64,000 nucleotides of DNA, from positions 27,606,970-27,670,969 of the forward strand of contig OX465589.1 in the NCBI GenBank assembly GCA_950022655.1, in the 5' to 3' direction. The notes beneath the pieces are model-generated. The model ran no database searches. It saw only the letters and a list, made by a program, of their open reading frames with translations, and was not told the DNA's origin. Positions 48,673-61,863 of this stretch are shown here, piece by piece. The stretch comes from Alentia gelatinosa. Its lineage: Eukaryota; Annelida; Polychaeta; Phyllodocida; Polynoidae. A program made the position numbers and the translations under genes. How positions within the stretch are numbered: position 1 is the first letter of the stretch; the number at the start of each line of letters is the position of its first letter.

Positions 48673-49505
48673 TTAACTGGTGGGTGTTGACTGGTGAATG
48701 TGGACTGTTGAGTGAGGTCTGGTGATTTGGTACTGTTGATTTAAGACTGGTGAGTGAGGACAGGTGGATAAGGACTGGTGAGCGAGGACTGGTGATTAAG
48801 GACTGGTGAGTGTGGACTGGTTGATCGAGGACTGGTGAGTGTGAGATGGTGATCGAGGACTGGTGAGTGTGGACTGGTTGATCGAGGACTGGTGAGTGTG
48901 AACTGGTGATCGAGGACTGGTGAGTGTTGACTGGTGGGTGCTGACTGGTGAGTGTGGACTGGTGAATGAGGACTGGTGAGTTAGAACTTGTGAGTGTGAG
49001 CTGGTGATCAAGGACTGGTGAGTGTGGACTGGTGAGTGTGGACTGGTTGATCGAAGACTGGTGAGTGTGAGCTGGTGATTGAGGACTGGTGAGTGTTGAC
49101 TGGTGGGTGTTGACTGGTGAGTGTGGACTTGTGACCGAGGACTGGTGAGTGTGGACTGGTGAGTGAGGACTGGTTGGTGTTGACATGGTGAGTGTGGACT
49201 GGTGAGTGTGGACTGGTGAGTGTGGACTAGTTGATAGAGGACTGGTGAGTGTGAGCTGGTGATCGAGGACTAGTGAGTGTTGACTGGTGGGTGTTGACTG
49301 GTGAGTGTCGACTGGTGAATGAGGACTGGTGAGTTAGAACTTGTGAGTGTGATCTGGTGAATGAGGACTGGTGAGTTAGAACTCGTGAGTGTGGACTTGT
49401 GATCGAGGACTGGTTAGTGTGGACTGGTGAGTGAGGACTGGGTGGTGTTGACATGGTGAGGGTGGACTGGTGAATGAGCACTGGTGAGTGAGGACTGGTG
49501 AGTGT
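48673..49505. repeat. Minisatellite block of copy 20, 481 bp deleted
   Basis: 833 bp. The proximal dialect stops at gagcgaggactggtga and joins ttaaggactgg of the distal dialect near 48794. The missing part corresponds to 481 bp of a class B block. Confidence 0.95.
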
Positions 49506-50347
49506 CCACGGGACTCATTCTCATGGAATCAGTGCAACTACAATTTTAGCCGTGTCCAGCTCACCAGCATCTTCCCATTGTATATTGTGAATTTTTTTAA
49601 AATAAATAGATGTATCTCCATGAGTGCTCGAGGGGGAGTTTAGGTTTTATGGGTTAAATATCAATATTAAGAGCACCAGAGGCTCATAATAGGCTAAAAA
49701 TGACCAATAATATAGAAAGAAATATTTTGGAAAACCTTTTTTTCTTAATAATTAATATACAAACATAATGAAGGTCACTTTCGTATTTTTCATAAGGAAA
49801 CCGCATGCAACATATATTTTTGTGCAAAATTCGTCAAAATCCACTCATTTAAAAAAAATATGTAGCCAAATGAAGGTTGGTGAAGCTACAGGGCTTACAG
49901 CCTGGACACTTTTTTAGAACGTTTTTAAATAATTATGTGTAATACAAAAACAGTAATGACCCACATAAGAGCATTGGTCATGGTGAAATATGCTGATTTA
50001 CACAAAAAAAAAAAGTTGTTAAGTTTAACAACTGTTTATAATAGTACAAAGTGAAATATTTACCCCAATCCCTTTTTATAGCTATATTCTGATCAATTTA
50101 TGGATAATAGCTAAAATTTGCTGTATATTTAAATATTTAAGAAATCAAACTGTGCCAGTTATTTAGCTCTAGTAGATAACTAAACATAATTTTATTTAAA
50201 AAAAACTATATCCCACAAAAAGAAAAAGGTCATTCAGTGTAGTAGGCACCTTTCTCACAGTGTATCTAATGTCTTACAGCCTGGACAAGTACTATTGTTG
50301 GTATTTAAAGTGGAGTATTCCCATGCAATATCAACAACAGTTGATTG

Positions 50348-50385
50348 AAATATGGAAGATAGGTGTGCATGTTATTATCAATATA
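50348..50385 (+). repeat. 38-bp invertible segment, form 1 (copy 20)
   Basis: Form 1 with the Ile codon downstream; the frame ends at 50567. Confidence 0.93.
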
Positions 50386-50820
50386 CAATTATGCTATATT
50401 CAATTAGAAATAACATTGTAATATTTCAATTACAAGGTCAAACTGTAATCTCTAGCGCAAATGCACTGAGAGGAGAATTCTGGTATTTTCAGGCAAATTT
50501 ATCTCTCTCTTACCAACGTAGATTTTTAGTCATGAATAGACTAGAAAAACGGAGAATTCAATACTAAACCTTGCTAATATGTTTTTTTTACTTGGAAGAC
50601 CTATTATCCACCTAATAAAAATTATCATATCATATCTTTCAAATTTTTAGAATTTTTAGAGGAGAATTATATTCTAGGCAAATTCATCTCTTACCAAGGT
50701 GAAATTTTCGGCATGAAAAGCCCAGAAAAATGAACAAATCAATACTAGACCTCGCTAATATGTTTTTTTACTTGGAACACCTATTATCCACCTATTAAAA
50801 ATTACCATATCACATTAACA

Positions 50821-52107
50821 TTAACTGGTGGGTGTTGACTGGTGAATGTGGACTGTTGAGTGAGGTCTGGTGATTTGGTACTGTTGATTTAAGACTGGTG
50901 AGTGAGGACAGGTGGATAAGGACTGGTGAGCGAGGACTGGTGAGTGAGGACTGGTGTATGCAGACTGATGAGTGAGGACTGAAGAGGGAGGACTGGTGAT
51001 TGTGTTCTGGAGAGTGAGGACTGGTGAGTGAGGACAGGTGAGTGAGGACTGACGAGTTGGCACTGGTGAGTGAGAACTGTTATGTACTGGTTAGTAAGTA
51101 TTGTTGATTGTGGACTGTTGAGTGAGGACTGGTGAAGGAGGACATGGGAGTATGGAATGCTGAGTGAGGACTGGTTAGTGAGAGCTGTGAAGTACTGGAA
51201 GTGAGTCCTTTCGAGTGAGTACTTTTGAAAGAAACACTGTTGAGAATTGGTGAGTGAGGACTTGTGAGTGAGGACTAGAGATTGAGGATTTGTGAGTGAG
51301 AACTGTTGAGTAAGTACCGTTGGGTGTTATCTGGTTAGTGTGGACTGATGAGTGAAGACTGGTGAATGAGGACTGGTAAGTGAGGATTGGTAAGTGAGGA
51401 CTGACGAATGAGGATTTGTGAGTGTTGACTGGTGATTAAGGACTAGTGAGTGTGGACTGGTTGATCGGGGACTGGTGAGTGTGAGCTGGTGATCAAGGAC
51501 TGGTGAGTGTGGACTGGTGAGTGTGAACTGGTGACTGTGGACTGGTTGATCGAAGACTGGTGAGTGTGAACTGATGATCGAAGACTGGTGAGTGTTGACT
51601 GGTGGGTGTTGACTGGTGAGTGTGAGCTGGTGAATGAGGACTGGTGAGTTAGAACTTGTGAGTGTGAGCTGGTGATCAGGGACTGGTGAGTGTGGACTGG
51701 TGAGTGTGAGCTGGTGATCAAGGACTGGTGAGGGTTGACATGGTGAGTGTGGACTGGCGAGTGTAGACTGGTGAGTGTGGACTGGTGAGTGTAGACTGGT
51801 GAGTGTGGACTGGTTGATCGAAGACTGGTGAGTGTGAGCTGGTGATCAAGGACTGGTGAGGGTTGACATGGTGAGTGTGGACTGGCGAGTGTAGACTAGT
51901 GAGCGTGGACTGGTGAGTGTAGACTGGTGAGTGTGGACTGGTTGATCGAAGACTGGTGAGTGTGAGCTGGTGATCGAGGACTGGTGAGTGTTGACTGGTG
52001 GGTGTTGACTGGTGAGTGTGGACTGGTGAATGAGGACTGGTGAGTTAGAATTTGTGAGTGTGATCTGGTGAATGAGGACTGGTAAGTTAGAACTCGTGAG
52101 TGTGGAC
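50821..52107. repeat. Minisatellite block of copy 21, 128-bp duplication
   Basis: 1,287 bp. The stretch starting ctggtgatcaagg at 51711 repeats at 51839. The second copy carries actagtgagcgtgg, which is also in copies 22 and 24. The variant gttatctgg near 51326 is shared with copies 22, 24 and 26. Confidence 0.95.
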
Positions 52108-52879
52108 AATTTTAGCCGTGTCCAGCTCACCAGCATCTTCCCACTGTATATTGTGAATTTTTTTTTAAATAAATAGATGTATCTCCATGAATGCTCGAGG
52201 GGGAGTATAGGTTTTATGGGTTAAATATCAATATTAAGAGCACCAGAGGCTCATAATAGGCTAAAAATGACCAATAATATAGAAAGAAATATTTTGGAAA
52301 ACCTATTTTTTTAAAATAATTAATATACAAACATAATGAAGGTCACTTTCGTATTTTTCATAAGGAAACCGCATGCAACATATTTTTGTGCAAAATTCGT
52401 CAAAATCCACTCATTTTAAAAAAATATGTAGCCAAATGAAGGTTGGTGAAGCTACAGGGCTTACAGCCTGGACACTTTTTTAGAACGTTTTTAAATAATT
52501 ATGTGTAATACAAAAACAGTAATGACCCACATAAGAGCATTGGTCATGGTGAAATATGCTGATTTACCCAAAAAAATGAAGTTGTTAAGTTTAACAACTG
52601 TTTATAATAGTACAAAGTGAAATATTTACCCCAATCCCTTTTTATAGCTATATTCTGATCAATTTATGGATAATAGCTTAAATTTGCTGTATATTTAGCT
52701 CTAGTAGATAACTAAACATAATTTTATAAAAAAAAAACTATATCCCACAAAAAGAAAAAGGTCATTCAGTGTAGTAGGCGCCTTTCTCACAGTGTATGTA
52801 ATGTCTTACAGCCTGGACAAGTACTATTGTTGGTATTTAAAGTGGAGTATTCCCATGCAATATCAACAACAGTTGATTG

Positions 52880-52917
52880 TATATTGATAATAACATGCAC
52901 ACCTATCTTCCATATTT
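52880..52917 (-). repeat. 38-bp invertible segment, form 2 (copy 21)
   Basis: Form 2; the shared frame ends at 53099. Confidence 0.93.
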
Positions 52918-53354
52918 CAATTATGCTATATTCAATTAGAAATAACATTGTAATATTTCAATTACAAGGTCAAACTGTAATCTCTAGCGCAAATGCACTG
53001 AGAGGAGAATTCTGGTATTTTCAGGCAAATTTATCTCTCTCTTACCAACGTAGATTTTTAGTCATGAATAGACTAGAAAAACGGAGAATTCAATACTAAA
53101 CCTTGCTAATATGTTTTTTTTACTTGGAAGACCTATTATCCACCTAATAAAAATTATCATATCATATCTTTCAAATTTTTAGAATTTTTAGAGGAGAATT
53201 ATATTCTAGGCAAATTCATCTCTCTTACCAAGGTGAAATTTTCGGCATGAAAAGCCCAGAAAAATGAACAAATCAATACTAGACCTCGCTAATATGTTTT
53301 TTTACTTGGAACACCTATTATCCACCTATTAAAAATTATCATATCACATTAACA

Positions 53355-54640
53355 TTAACTGGTGGGTGTTGACTGGTGAATGTGGACTGTTGAGTGAGGT
53401 CTGGTGATTTGGTACTGTTGATTTAAGACTGGTGAGTGAGGACAGGTGGATAAGGACTGGTGAGCGAGGACTGGTGAGTGAGGACTGGTGTATGCAGACT
53501 GATGAGTGAGGACTGAAGAGGGAGGACTGGTGATTGTGTTCTGGAGAGTGAGGACTGGTGAGTGAGGACAGGTGAGTGAGGACTGACGAGTTGGCACTGG
53601 TGAGTGAGAACTGTTATGTACTGGTTAGTAAGTATTGTTGATTGTGGACTGTTGAGTGAGGACTGGTGAAGGAGGACATGGGAGTATGGAATGCTGAGTG
53701 AGGACTGGTTAGTGAGAGCTGTGAAGTACTGGAAGTGAGTCCTTTCGAGTGAGTACTTTTGAAAGAAACACTGTTGAGAATTGGTGAGTGAGGACTTGTG
53801 AGTGAGGACTAGAGATTGAGGATTTGTGAGTGAGAACTGTTGAGTAAGTACCGTTGGGTGTTATCTGGTTAGTGTGGACTGATGAGTGAAGACTGGTGAA
53901 TGAGGACTGGTAAGTGAGGATTGGTAAGTGAGGACTGACGAATGAGGATTTGTGAGTGTTGACTGGTGATTAAGGACTAGTGAGTGTGGACTGGTTGATC
54001 GGGGACTGGTGAGTGTGAGCTGGTGATCAAGGACTGGTGAGTGTGGACTGGTGAGTGTGAACTGGTGACTGTGGACTGGTTGATCGAAGACTGGTGAGTG
54101 TGAACTGATGATCGAAGACTGGTGAGTGTTGACTGGTGGGTGTTGACTGGTGAGTGTGAGCTGGTGAATGAGGACTGGTGAGTTAGAACTTGTGAGTGTG
54201 AGCTGGTGATCAGGGACTGGTGAGTGTGGACTGGTGAGTGTGAGCTGGTGATCAAGGACTGGTGAGGGTTGACATGGTGAGTGTGGACTGGCGAGTGTAG
54301 ACTAGTAGTGTGGACTGGTGAGTGTAGACTGGTGAGTGTGGACTGGTTGATCGAAGACTGGTGAGTGTGAGCTGGTGATCAAGGACTGGTGAGGGTTGAC
54401 ATGGTGAGTGTGGACTGGCGAGTGTAGACTAGTGAGCGTGGACTGGTGAGTGTAGACTGGTGAGTGTGGACTGGTTGATCGAAGACTGGTGAGTGTGAGC
54501 TGGTGATCGAGGACTGGTGAGTGTTGACTGGTGGGTGTTGACTGGTGAGTGTGGACTGGTGAATGAGGACTGGTGAGTTAGAATTTGTGAGTGTGATCTG
54601 GTGAATGAGGACTGGTAAGTTAGAACTCGTGAGTGTGGAC
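53355..54640. repeat. Minisatellite block of copy 22
   Basis: 1,286 bp. The duplicated stretch starts at 54245 and 54372 (127 bp apart). One base is lost in the first copy at actagtagtgtgg (near 54301). Confidence 0.95.
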
Positions 54641-55412
54641 AATTTTAGCCGTGTCCAGCTCACCAGCATCTTCCCACTGTATATTGTGAATTTTTTTTTA
54701 AATAAATAGATGTATCTCCATGAGTGCTCGAGGGGGAGTATAGGTTTTATGGGTTAAATATCAATATTAAGAGCACCAGAGGCTCATAATAGGCTAAAAA
54801 TGACCAATAATATAGAAAGAAATATTTTGGAAAACCTATTTTTTTAAAATAATTAATATACAAACATAATGAAGGTCACTTTCGTATTTTTCATAAGGAA
54901 ACCGCATGCAACATATTTTTGTGCAAAATTCGTCAAAATCCACTCATTTAAAAAAAATATGTAGCCAAATGAAGGTTGGTGAAGCTACAGGGCTTACAGC
55001 CTGGACACTTTTTTAGAACGTTTTTAAATAATTATGTGTAATACAAAAACAGTAATGACCCACATAAGAGCATTGGTCATGGTGAAATATGCTGATTTAC
55101 CCAAAAAAATGAAGTTGTTAAGTTTAACAACTGTTTATAATAGTACAAAGTGAAATATTTACCCCAATCCCTTTTTATAGCTATATTCTGATCAATTTAT
55201 GGATAATAGCTTAAATTTGCTGTATATTTAGCTCTAGTAGATAACTAAACATAATTTTATAAAAAAAAAACTATATCCCACAAAAAGAAAAAGGTCATTC
55301 AGTGTAGTAGGCGCCTTTCTCACAGTGTATGTAATGTCTTACAGCCTGGACAAGTACTATTGTTGGTATTTAAAGTGGAGTATTCCCATGCAATATCAAC
55401 AACAGTTGATTG

Positions 55413-55450
55413 TATATTGATAATAACATGCACACCTATCTTCCATATTT
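55413..55450 (-). repeat. 38-bp invertible segment, form 2 (copy 22)
   Basis: Form 2; the shared frame ends at 55632. Confidence 0.93.
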
Positions 55451-55888
55451 CAATTATGCTATATTCAATTAGAAATAACATTGTAATATTTCAATTACAA
55501 GGTCAAACTGTAATCTCTAGCGCAAATGCACTGAGAGGAGAATTCTGGTATTTTCAGGCAAATTTATCTCTCTCTTACCAACGTAGATTTTTAGTCATGA
55601 ATAGACTAGAAAAACGGAGAATTCAATACTAAACCTTGCTAATATGTTTTTTTTACTTGGAACACCTATTATCCACCTAATAAAAATTATCATATCATAT
55701 CTTTCAAATTTTTAGAATTTTTAGAGGAGAATTATATTCTAGGCAAATTCATCTCTCTTACCAAGGTGAAATTTTCGGCATGAAAAGCCCAGAAAAATGA
55801 ACAAATCAATACTAGACCTTGCTAATATGTTTTTTTTACTTGGAACACCTATTATCCACCTATTAAAAATTATCATATCACATTAACA

Positions 55889-57188
55889 TTAACTGGTGGG
55901 TGTTGACTGGTGAAAGTGGACTGTTGAGTGAGGTCTGGTGATTTGGTACTGTTGATTTAAGACTGGTGAGTGAGGACAGGTGGATAAGGACTGGTGAGTG
56001 AGGACTGGTGTATGCAGACTGATGAGTGAGGACTGAAGAGGGAGGACTGGTGATTGTGTTCTGGAGAGTGAGGACTGGTGAGTGAGGACAGGTGAGTGAG
56101 GACTGACGAGTTGGCACTGGTGAGTGAGAACTGTTATGTACTGGTTAGTAAGTATTGTTGATTGTGGACTGTTGAGTGAGGACTGGTGAAGGAGGACATG
56201 GGAGTATGGAATGCTGAGTGAGGACTGGTTAGTGAGAGCTGTGAAGTACTGGAAGTGAGTCCTTTTGAGTGAGTACTTTTGAAAGAAACACTGTTGAGAA
56301 TTGGTGAGTGAGGACTTGTGAGTGAGGACTAGAGATTGAGGACTTGTAAGTGAGAACTGTTGAGTAAGATCCGTTTGGTGTTAACTGGTTAGTGTGGACT
56401 GATGAGTGAGGACTGGTGAATGAGGACTGGTAAGTGAGGATTGGTAAGTGAGGCTGACGAGTGAGTGTGGACTGTTGATTAAGGACTGGTGAGTGTGGAC
56501 TGGTTGATCGAGGACTGGTGAGTGTGAGATGGTGATCGAGGACTGGTGAGTGTGGACTGGTTGATCGAGGACTGGTGAGTGTGAACTGGTGATCGAGGAC
56601 TGGTGAGTGTTGACTGGTGGGTGCTGACTGGTGAGTGTGGACTGGTGAATGAGGACTGGTGAGTTAGAACTTGTGAGTGTGAGCTGGTGATCAAGGACTG
56701 GTGAGTGTGGACTGGTGAGTGTGGACTGGTTGATCGAAGACTGGTGAGTGTGAGCTGGTGATTGAGGACTGGTGAGTGTTGACTGGTGGGTGTTGACTGG
56801 TGAGTGTGGACTTGTGATCGAGGACTGGTGAGTGTGGACTGGTGAGTGAGGACTGGTTGGTGTTGACATGGTGAGTGTGGACTGGTGAGTGTAGACTGGT
56901 GAGTGTGGACTAGTTGATAGAGGACTGGTGAGTGTGAGCTGGTGATCGAGGACTAGTGAGTGTTGACTGGTGGGTGTTGACTGGTGAGTGTCGACTGGTG
57001 AATGAGGACTGGTGAGTTAGAACTTGTGAGTGTGATCTGGTGAATGAGGACTGGTGAGTTAGAACTCGTGAGTGTGGACTTGTGATCGAGGACTGGTTAG
57101 TGTGGACTGGTGAGTGAGGACTGGGTGGTGTTGACATGGTGAGGGTGGACTGGTGAATGAGCACTGGTGAGTGAGGACTGGTGAGTGT
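55889..57188. repeat. Minisatellite block of copy 23
   Basis: 1,300 bp, 14 bp below class B. One proximal monomer (the gagcgagg one) is missing near 55995. Confidence 0.95.
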
Positions 57189-58030
57189 CCACGGGACTCA
57201 TTCTCATGGAATCAGTGCAACTACAATTTTAGCCGTGTCCAGCTCACCAGCATCTTCCCATTGTATATTGTGAATTTTTTTTTAATCAATAGATGTATCT
57301 CCATGAGTGCTCGAGGGGGAGTATAGGTTTTATGGGTTAAATATCAATATTAAGAGCACCAGAGGCTCATAATAGGCTAAAAATGACCAATAATATAGAA
57401 AGAAATATTTTGGAAAACCTTTTTTTTTTAAAAATAATTAATATACAATCATAATGAAGGTCACTTTCGTATTTTTCCATAAGGAAACCGCATGCAGCAT
57501 ATATTTTTGTGCAAAATTCGTCAAAATCCACTCATTTAAAAAAAGTTTTAGCCAAATGAAGGTTGGTGAAGCTACAGGGCTTACAGCCTGGACACTTTTT
57601 TAGAACGTTTTTAAATAATTATGTGTAATACAAAAACAGTAATGACCCACATAAGAGCATTGGTCATGGTGAAATATGCTGATTTACCAAAAAAATAAGT
57701 TGTTAAGTTTAACAACTGTTTATAATAGTACGAAGTGAAATATTTACCCCAATCCCTTTTTATAGCTATATTCTGATCAATTTATGGATAATAGCTAAAA
57801 TTTGCTGTATATTTAAATATTTAAGAAATCAAACTGTGCCAGTTATTTAGCTCTAGAAGACAACTAAACATAATTTATAAAAAAAAAACTATATCCCACA
57901 AAAAGAAAAAGGTCATTCAGTGTAGTAGGCGCCTTTCTCACAGTGTATGTAATGTCTTACAGCCTGGACAAGTACTATTGTTGGTATTTAAAGTGGAGTA
58001 TTCCCATGCAATATCAACAACAGTTGATTG

Positions 58031-58068
58031 TATATTGATAATAACATGCACACCTATCTTCCATATTT
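58031..58068 (-). repeat. 38-bp invertible segment, form 2 (copy 23)
   Basis: Form 2 on a class B spacer; the shared frame ends at 58250. Confidence 0.93.
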
Positions 58069-58496
58069 CAATTATGCTATATTCAATTAGAAATAACATT
58101 GTAATATTTCAATTACAAGGTCAAACTGTAATCTCTAGCGCAAATGCACTGAGAGGAGAATTCTGGTATTTTCAGGCAAATTTATCTCTCTCTTACCAAC
58201 GTAGATTTTTAGTCATGAATAGACTAGAAAAACGGAGAATTCAATACTAAACCTTGCTAATATGTTTTTTTTACTTGGAAGACCTATTATCCACCTAATA
58301 AAAATTATCATATCATATCTTTCAAATTTTTAGAGGAGAATTATATTCTAGGCAAATTCATCTCTCTTACCAAGGTGAAATTTTCGGCATGAAAAGCCCA
58401 GAAAAATGAACAAATCAATACTAGACCTCGCTAATATGTTTTTTTACTTGGAACACCTATTATCCACCTATTAAAAATTATCATATCACATTAACA

Positions 58497-59783
58497 TTAA
58501 CTGGTGGGTGTTGACTGGTGAATGTGGACTGTTGAGTGAGGTCTGGTGATTTGGTACTGTTGATTTAAGACTGGTGAGTGAGGACAGGTGGATAAGGACT
58601 GGTGAGCGAGGACTGGTGAGTGAGGACTGGTGTATGCAGACTGATGAGTGAGGACTGAAGAGGGAGGACTGGTGATTGTGTTCTGGAGAGTGAGGACTGG
58701 TGAGTGAGGACAGGTGAGTGAGGACTGACGAGTTGGCACTGGTGAGTGAGAACTGTTATGTACTGGTTAGTAAGTATTGTTGATTGTGGACTGTTGAGTG
58801 AGGACTGGTGAAGGAGGACATGGGAGTATGGAATGCTGAGTGAGGACTGGTTAGTGAGAGCTGTGAAGTACTGGAAGTGAGTCCTTTCGAGTGAGTACTT
58901 TTGAAAGAAACACTGTTGAGAATTGGTGAGTGAGGACTTGTGAGTGAGGACTAGAGATTGAGGATTTGTGAGTGAGAACTGTTGAGTAAATACCGTTGGG
59001 TGTTATCTGGTTAGTGTGGACTGATGAGTGAAGACTGGTGAATGAGGACTGGTAAGTGAGGATTGGTAAGTGAGGACTGACGAATGAGGATTTGTGAGTG
59101 TTGACTGGTGATTAAGGACTAGTGAGTGTGGACTGGTTGATCGGGGACTGGTGAGTGTGAGCTGGTGATCAAGGACTGGTGAGTGTGGACTGGTGAGTGT
59201 GAACTGGTGACTGTGGACTGGTTGATCGAAGACTGGTGAGTGTGAACTGATGATCGAAGACTGGTGAGTGTTGACTGGTGGGTGTTGACTGGTGAGTGTG
59301 AGCTGGTGAATGAGGACTGGTGAGTTAGAACTTGTGAGTGTGAGCTGGTGATCAGGGACTGGTGAGGGTGGACTGGTGAGTGTGAGCTGGTGATCAAGGA
59401 CTGGTGAGGGTTGACATGGTGAGTGTGGACTGGCGAGTGTAGACTGGTGAGTGTGGACTGGTGAGTGTAGACTGGTGAGTGTGGACTGGTTGATCGAAGA
59501 CTGGTGAGTGTGAGCTGGTGATCAAGGACTGGTGAGGGTTGACATGGTGAGTGTGGACTGGCGAGTGTAGACTAGTGAGCGTGGACTGGTGAGTGTAGAC
59601 TGGTGAGTGTGGACTGGTTGATCGAAGACTGGTGAGTGTGAGCTGGTGATCGAGGACTGGTGAGTGTTGACTGGTGGGTGTTGACTGGTGAGTGTGGACT
59701 GGTGAATGAGGACTGGTGAGTTAGAATTTGTGAGTGTGATCTGGTGAATGAGGACTGGTAAGTTAGAACTCGTGAGTGTGGAC
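58497..59783. repeat. Minisatellite block of copy 24
   Basis: 1,287 bp with the 128-bp duplication (59387 and 59515). Private: gtgagggtggactgg near 59362 and gagtaaatacc near 58985. Confidence 0.95.
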
Positions 59784-60555
59784 AATTTTAGCCGTGTCCA
59801 GCTCACCAGCATCTTCCCACTGTATATTGTGAATTTTTTTTTAAATAAATAGATGTATCTCCATGAGTGCTCGAGGGGGAGTATAGGTTTTATGGGTTAA
59901 ATATCAATATTAAGAGCACCAGAGGCTCATAATAGGCTAAAAATGACCAATAATATAGAAAGAAATATTTTGGAAAACCTATTTTTTTTAAATAATTAAT
60001 ATACAAACATAATGAAGGTCACTTTCGTATTTTTCATAAGGAAACCGCATGCAACATATTTTTGTGCAAAATTCGTCAAAATCCACTCATTTTAAAAAAA
60101 TATGTAGCCAAATGAAGGTTGGTGAAGCTACAGGGCTTACAGCCTGGACACTTTTTTAGAACGTTTTTAAATAATTATGTGTAATACAAAAACAGTAATG
60201 ACCCACATAAGAGCATTGGTCATGGTGAAATATGCTGATTTACCCAAAAAAATGAAGTTGTTAAGTTTAACAACTGTTTATAATAGTACAAAGTGAAATA
60301 TTTACCCCAATCCCTTTTTATAGCTATATTCTGATCAATTTATGGATAATAGCTTAAATTTGCTGTATATTTAGCTCTAGTAGATAACTAAACATAATTT
60401 TATAAAAAAAAAACTATATCCCACAAAAAGAAAAAGGTCATTCAGTGTAGTAGGCGCCTTTCTCACAGTGTATGTAATGTCTTACAGCCTGGACAAGTAC
60501 TATTGTTGGTATTTAAAGTGGAGTATTCCCATGCAATATCAACAACAGTTGATTG

Positions 60556-60593
60556 TATATTGATAATAACATGCACACCTATCTTCCATATTT
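60556..60593 (-). repeat. 38-bp invertible segment, form 2 (copy 24)
   Basis: Form 2; the shared frame ends at 60775. Confidence 0.93.
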
Positions 60594-61030
60594 CAATTAT
60601 GCTATATTCAATTAGAAATAACATTGTAATATTTCAATTACAAGGTCAAACTGTAATCTCTAGCGCAAATGCACTGAGAGGAGAATTCTGGTATTTTCAG
60701 GCAAATTTATCTCTCTCTTACCAACGTAGATTTTTAGTCATGAATAGACTAGAAAAACGGAGAATTCAATACTAAACCTTGCTAATATGTTTTTTTTACT
60801 TGGAACACCTATTATCCACCTAATAAAAATTATCATATCATATCTTTCAAATTTTTAGAATTTTTAGAGGAGAATTATATTCTAGGCAAATTCATCTCTC
60901 TTACCAAGGTGAAATTTTCGGCATGAAAAGCCCAGAAAAATGAACAAATCAATACTAGACCTTGCTAATATGTTTTTTTACTTGGAACACCTATTATCCA
61001 CCTATTAAAAATTATCATATCACATTAACA

Positions 61031-61863
61031 TTAACTGGTGGGTGTTGACTGGTGAATGTGGACTGTTGAGTGAGGTCTGGTGATTTGGTACTGTTGATTT
61101 AAGACTGGTGAGTGAGGACAGGTGGATAAGGACTGGTGAGCGAGGACTGGTGATTAAGGACTGGTGAGTGTGGACTGGTTGATCGAGGACTGGTGAGTGT
61201 GAGATGGTGATCGAGGACTGGTGAGTGTGGACTGGTTGATCGAGGACTGGTGAGTGTGAACTGGTGATCGAGGACTGGTGAGTGTTGACTGGTGGGTGCT
61301 GACTGGTGAGTGTGGACTGGTGAATGAGGACTGGTGAGTTAGAACTTGTGAGTGTGAGCTGGTGATCAAGGACTGGTGAGTGTGGACTGGTGAGTGTGGA
61401 CTGGTTGATCGAAGACTGGTGAGTGTGAGCTGGTGATTGAGGACTGGTGAGTGTTGACTGGTGGGTGTTGACTGGTGAGTGTGGACTTGTGACCGAGGAC
61501 TGGTGAGTGTGGACTGGTGAGTGAGGACTGGTTGGTGTTGACATGGTGAGTGTGGACTGGTGAGTGTGGACTGGTGAGTGTGGACTAGTTGATAGAGGAC
61601 TGGTGAGTGTGAGCTGGTGATCGAGGACTAGTGAGTGTTGACTGGTGGGTGTTGACTGGTGAGTGTCGACTGGTGAATGAGGACTGGTGAGTTAGAACTT
61701 GTGAGTGTGATCTGGTGAATGAGGACTGGTGAGTTAGAACTCGTGAGTGTGGACTTGTGATCGAGGACTGGTTAGTGTGGACTGGTGAGTGAGGACTGGG
61801 TGGTGTTGACATGGTGAGGGTGGACTGGTGAATGAGCACTGGTGAGTGAGGACTGGTGAGTGT
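61031..61863. repeat. Minisatellite block of copy 25, 481 bp deleted
   Basis: 833 bp, with the same deletion junction as copy 20 near 61152. Confidence 0.95.

Larger units (their letters stand above)
48673..50820 (+). repeat. Satellite copy 20, class b (2,148 bp, shortest)
   Basis: Minisatellite 48673-49505, spacer 49506-50820. Class B distal minisatellite joined to an A-like spacer with form 1. Private variants shared only with copy 25: gtgaccgagg near 49131, ggagtttagg near 49636, tttacacaaaa near 49997 and loss of one ct in tcatctcttacc near 50684. It starts the 12,358-bp block repeated from 61031. Confidence 0.97.
50821..53354 (+). repeat. Satellite copy 21, class C-prime (2,534 bp)
   Basis: Minisatellite 50821-52107, spacer 52108-53354. 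Class C plus a 128-bp minisatellite duplication, the 34-bp spacer deletion (near 52692) and form 2. Its left part matches copy 26, 12,358 bp downstream. Confidence 0.97.
53355..55888 (+). repeat. Satellite copy 22, class C-prime (2,534 bp)
   Basis: Minisatellite 53355-54640, spacer 54641-55888. Adjacent near-copy of copy 21 with the same duplication, deletion and orientation, so 21-22 look like a single-copy tandem duplication. The spacer deletion is near 55225. Confidence 0.97.
55889..58496 (+). repeat. Satellite copy 23, A/B hybrid (2,608 bp)
   Basis: Minisatellite 55889-57188, spacer 57189-58496. The left minisatellite has the class A marker taagatccg near 56366, while the rest and the spacer are class B with form 2. 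The 34-bp spacer region is present, unlike its neighbours 22 and 24. It is followed by class C-prime. Confidence 0.97.
58497..61030 (+). repeat. Satellite copy 24, class C-prime (2,534 bp)
   Basis: Minisatellite 58497-59783, spacer 59784-61030, with the 34-bp deletion near 60368. Same type as copies 21 and 22. It is followed by class b. Confidence 0.97.
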
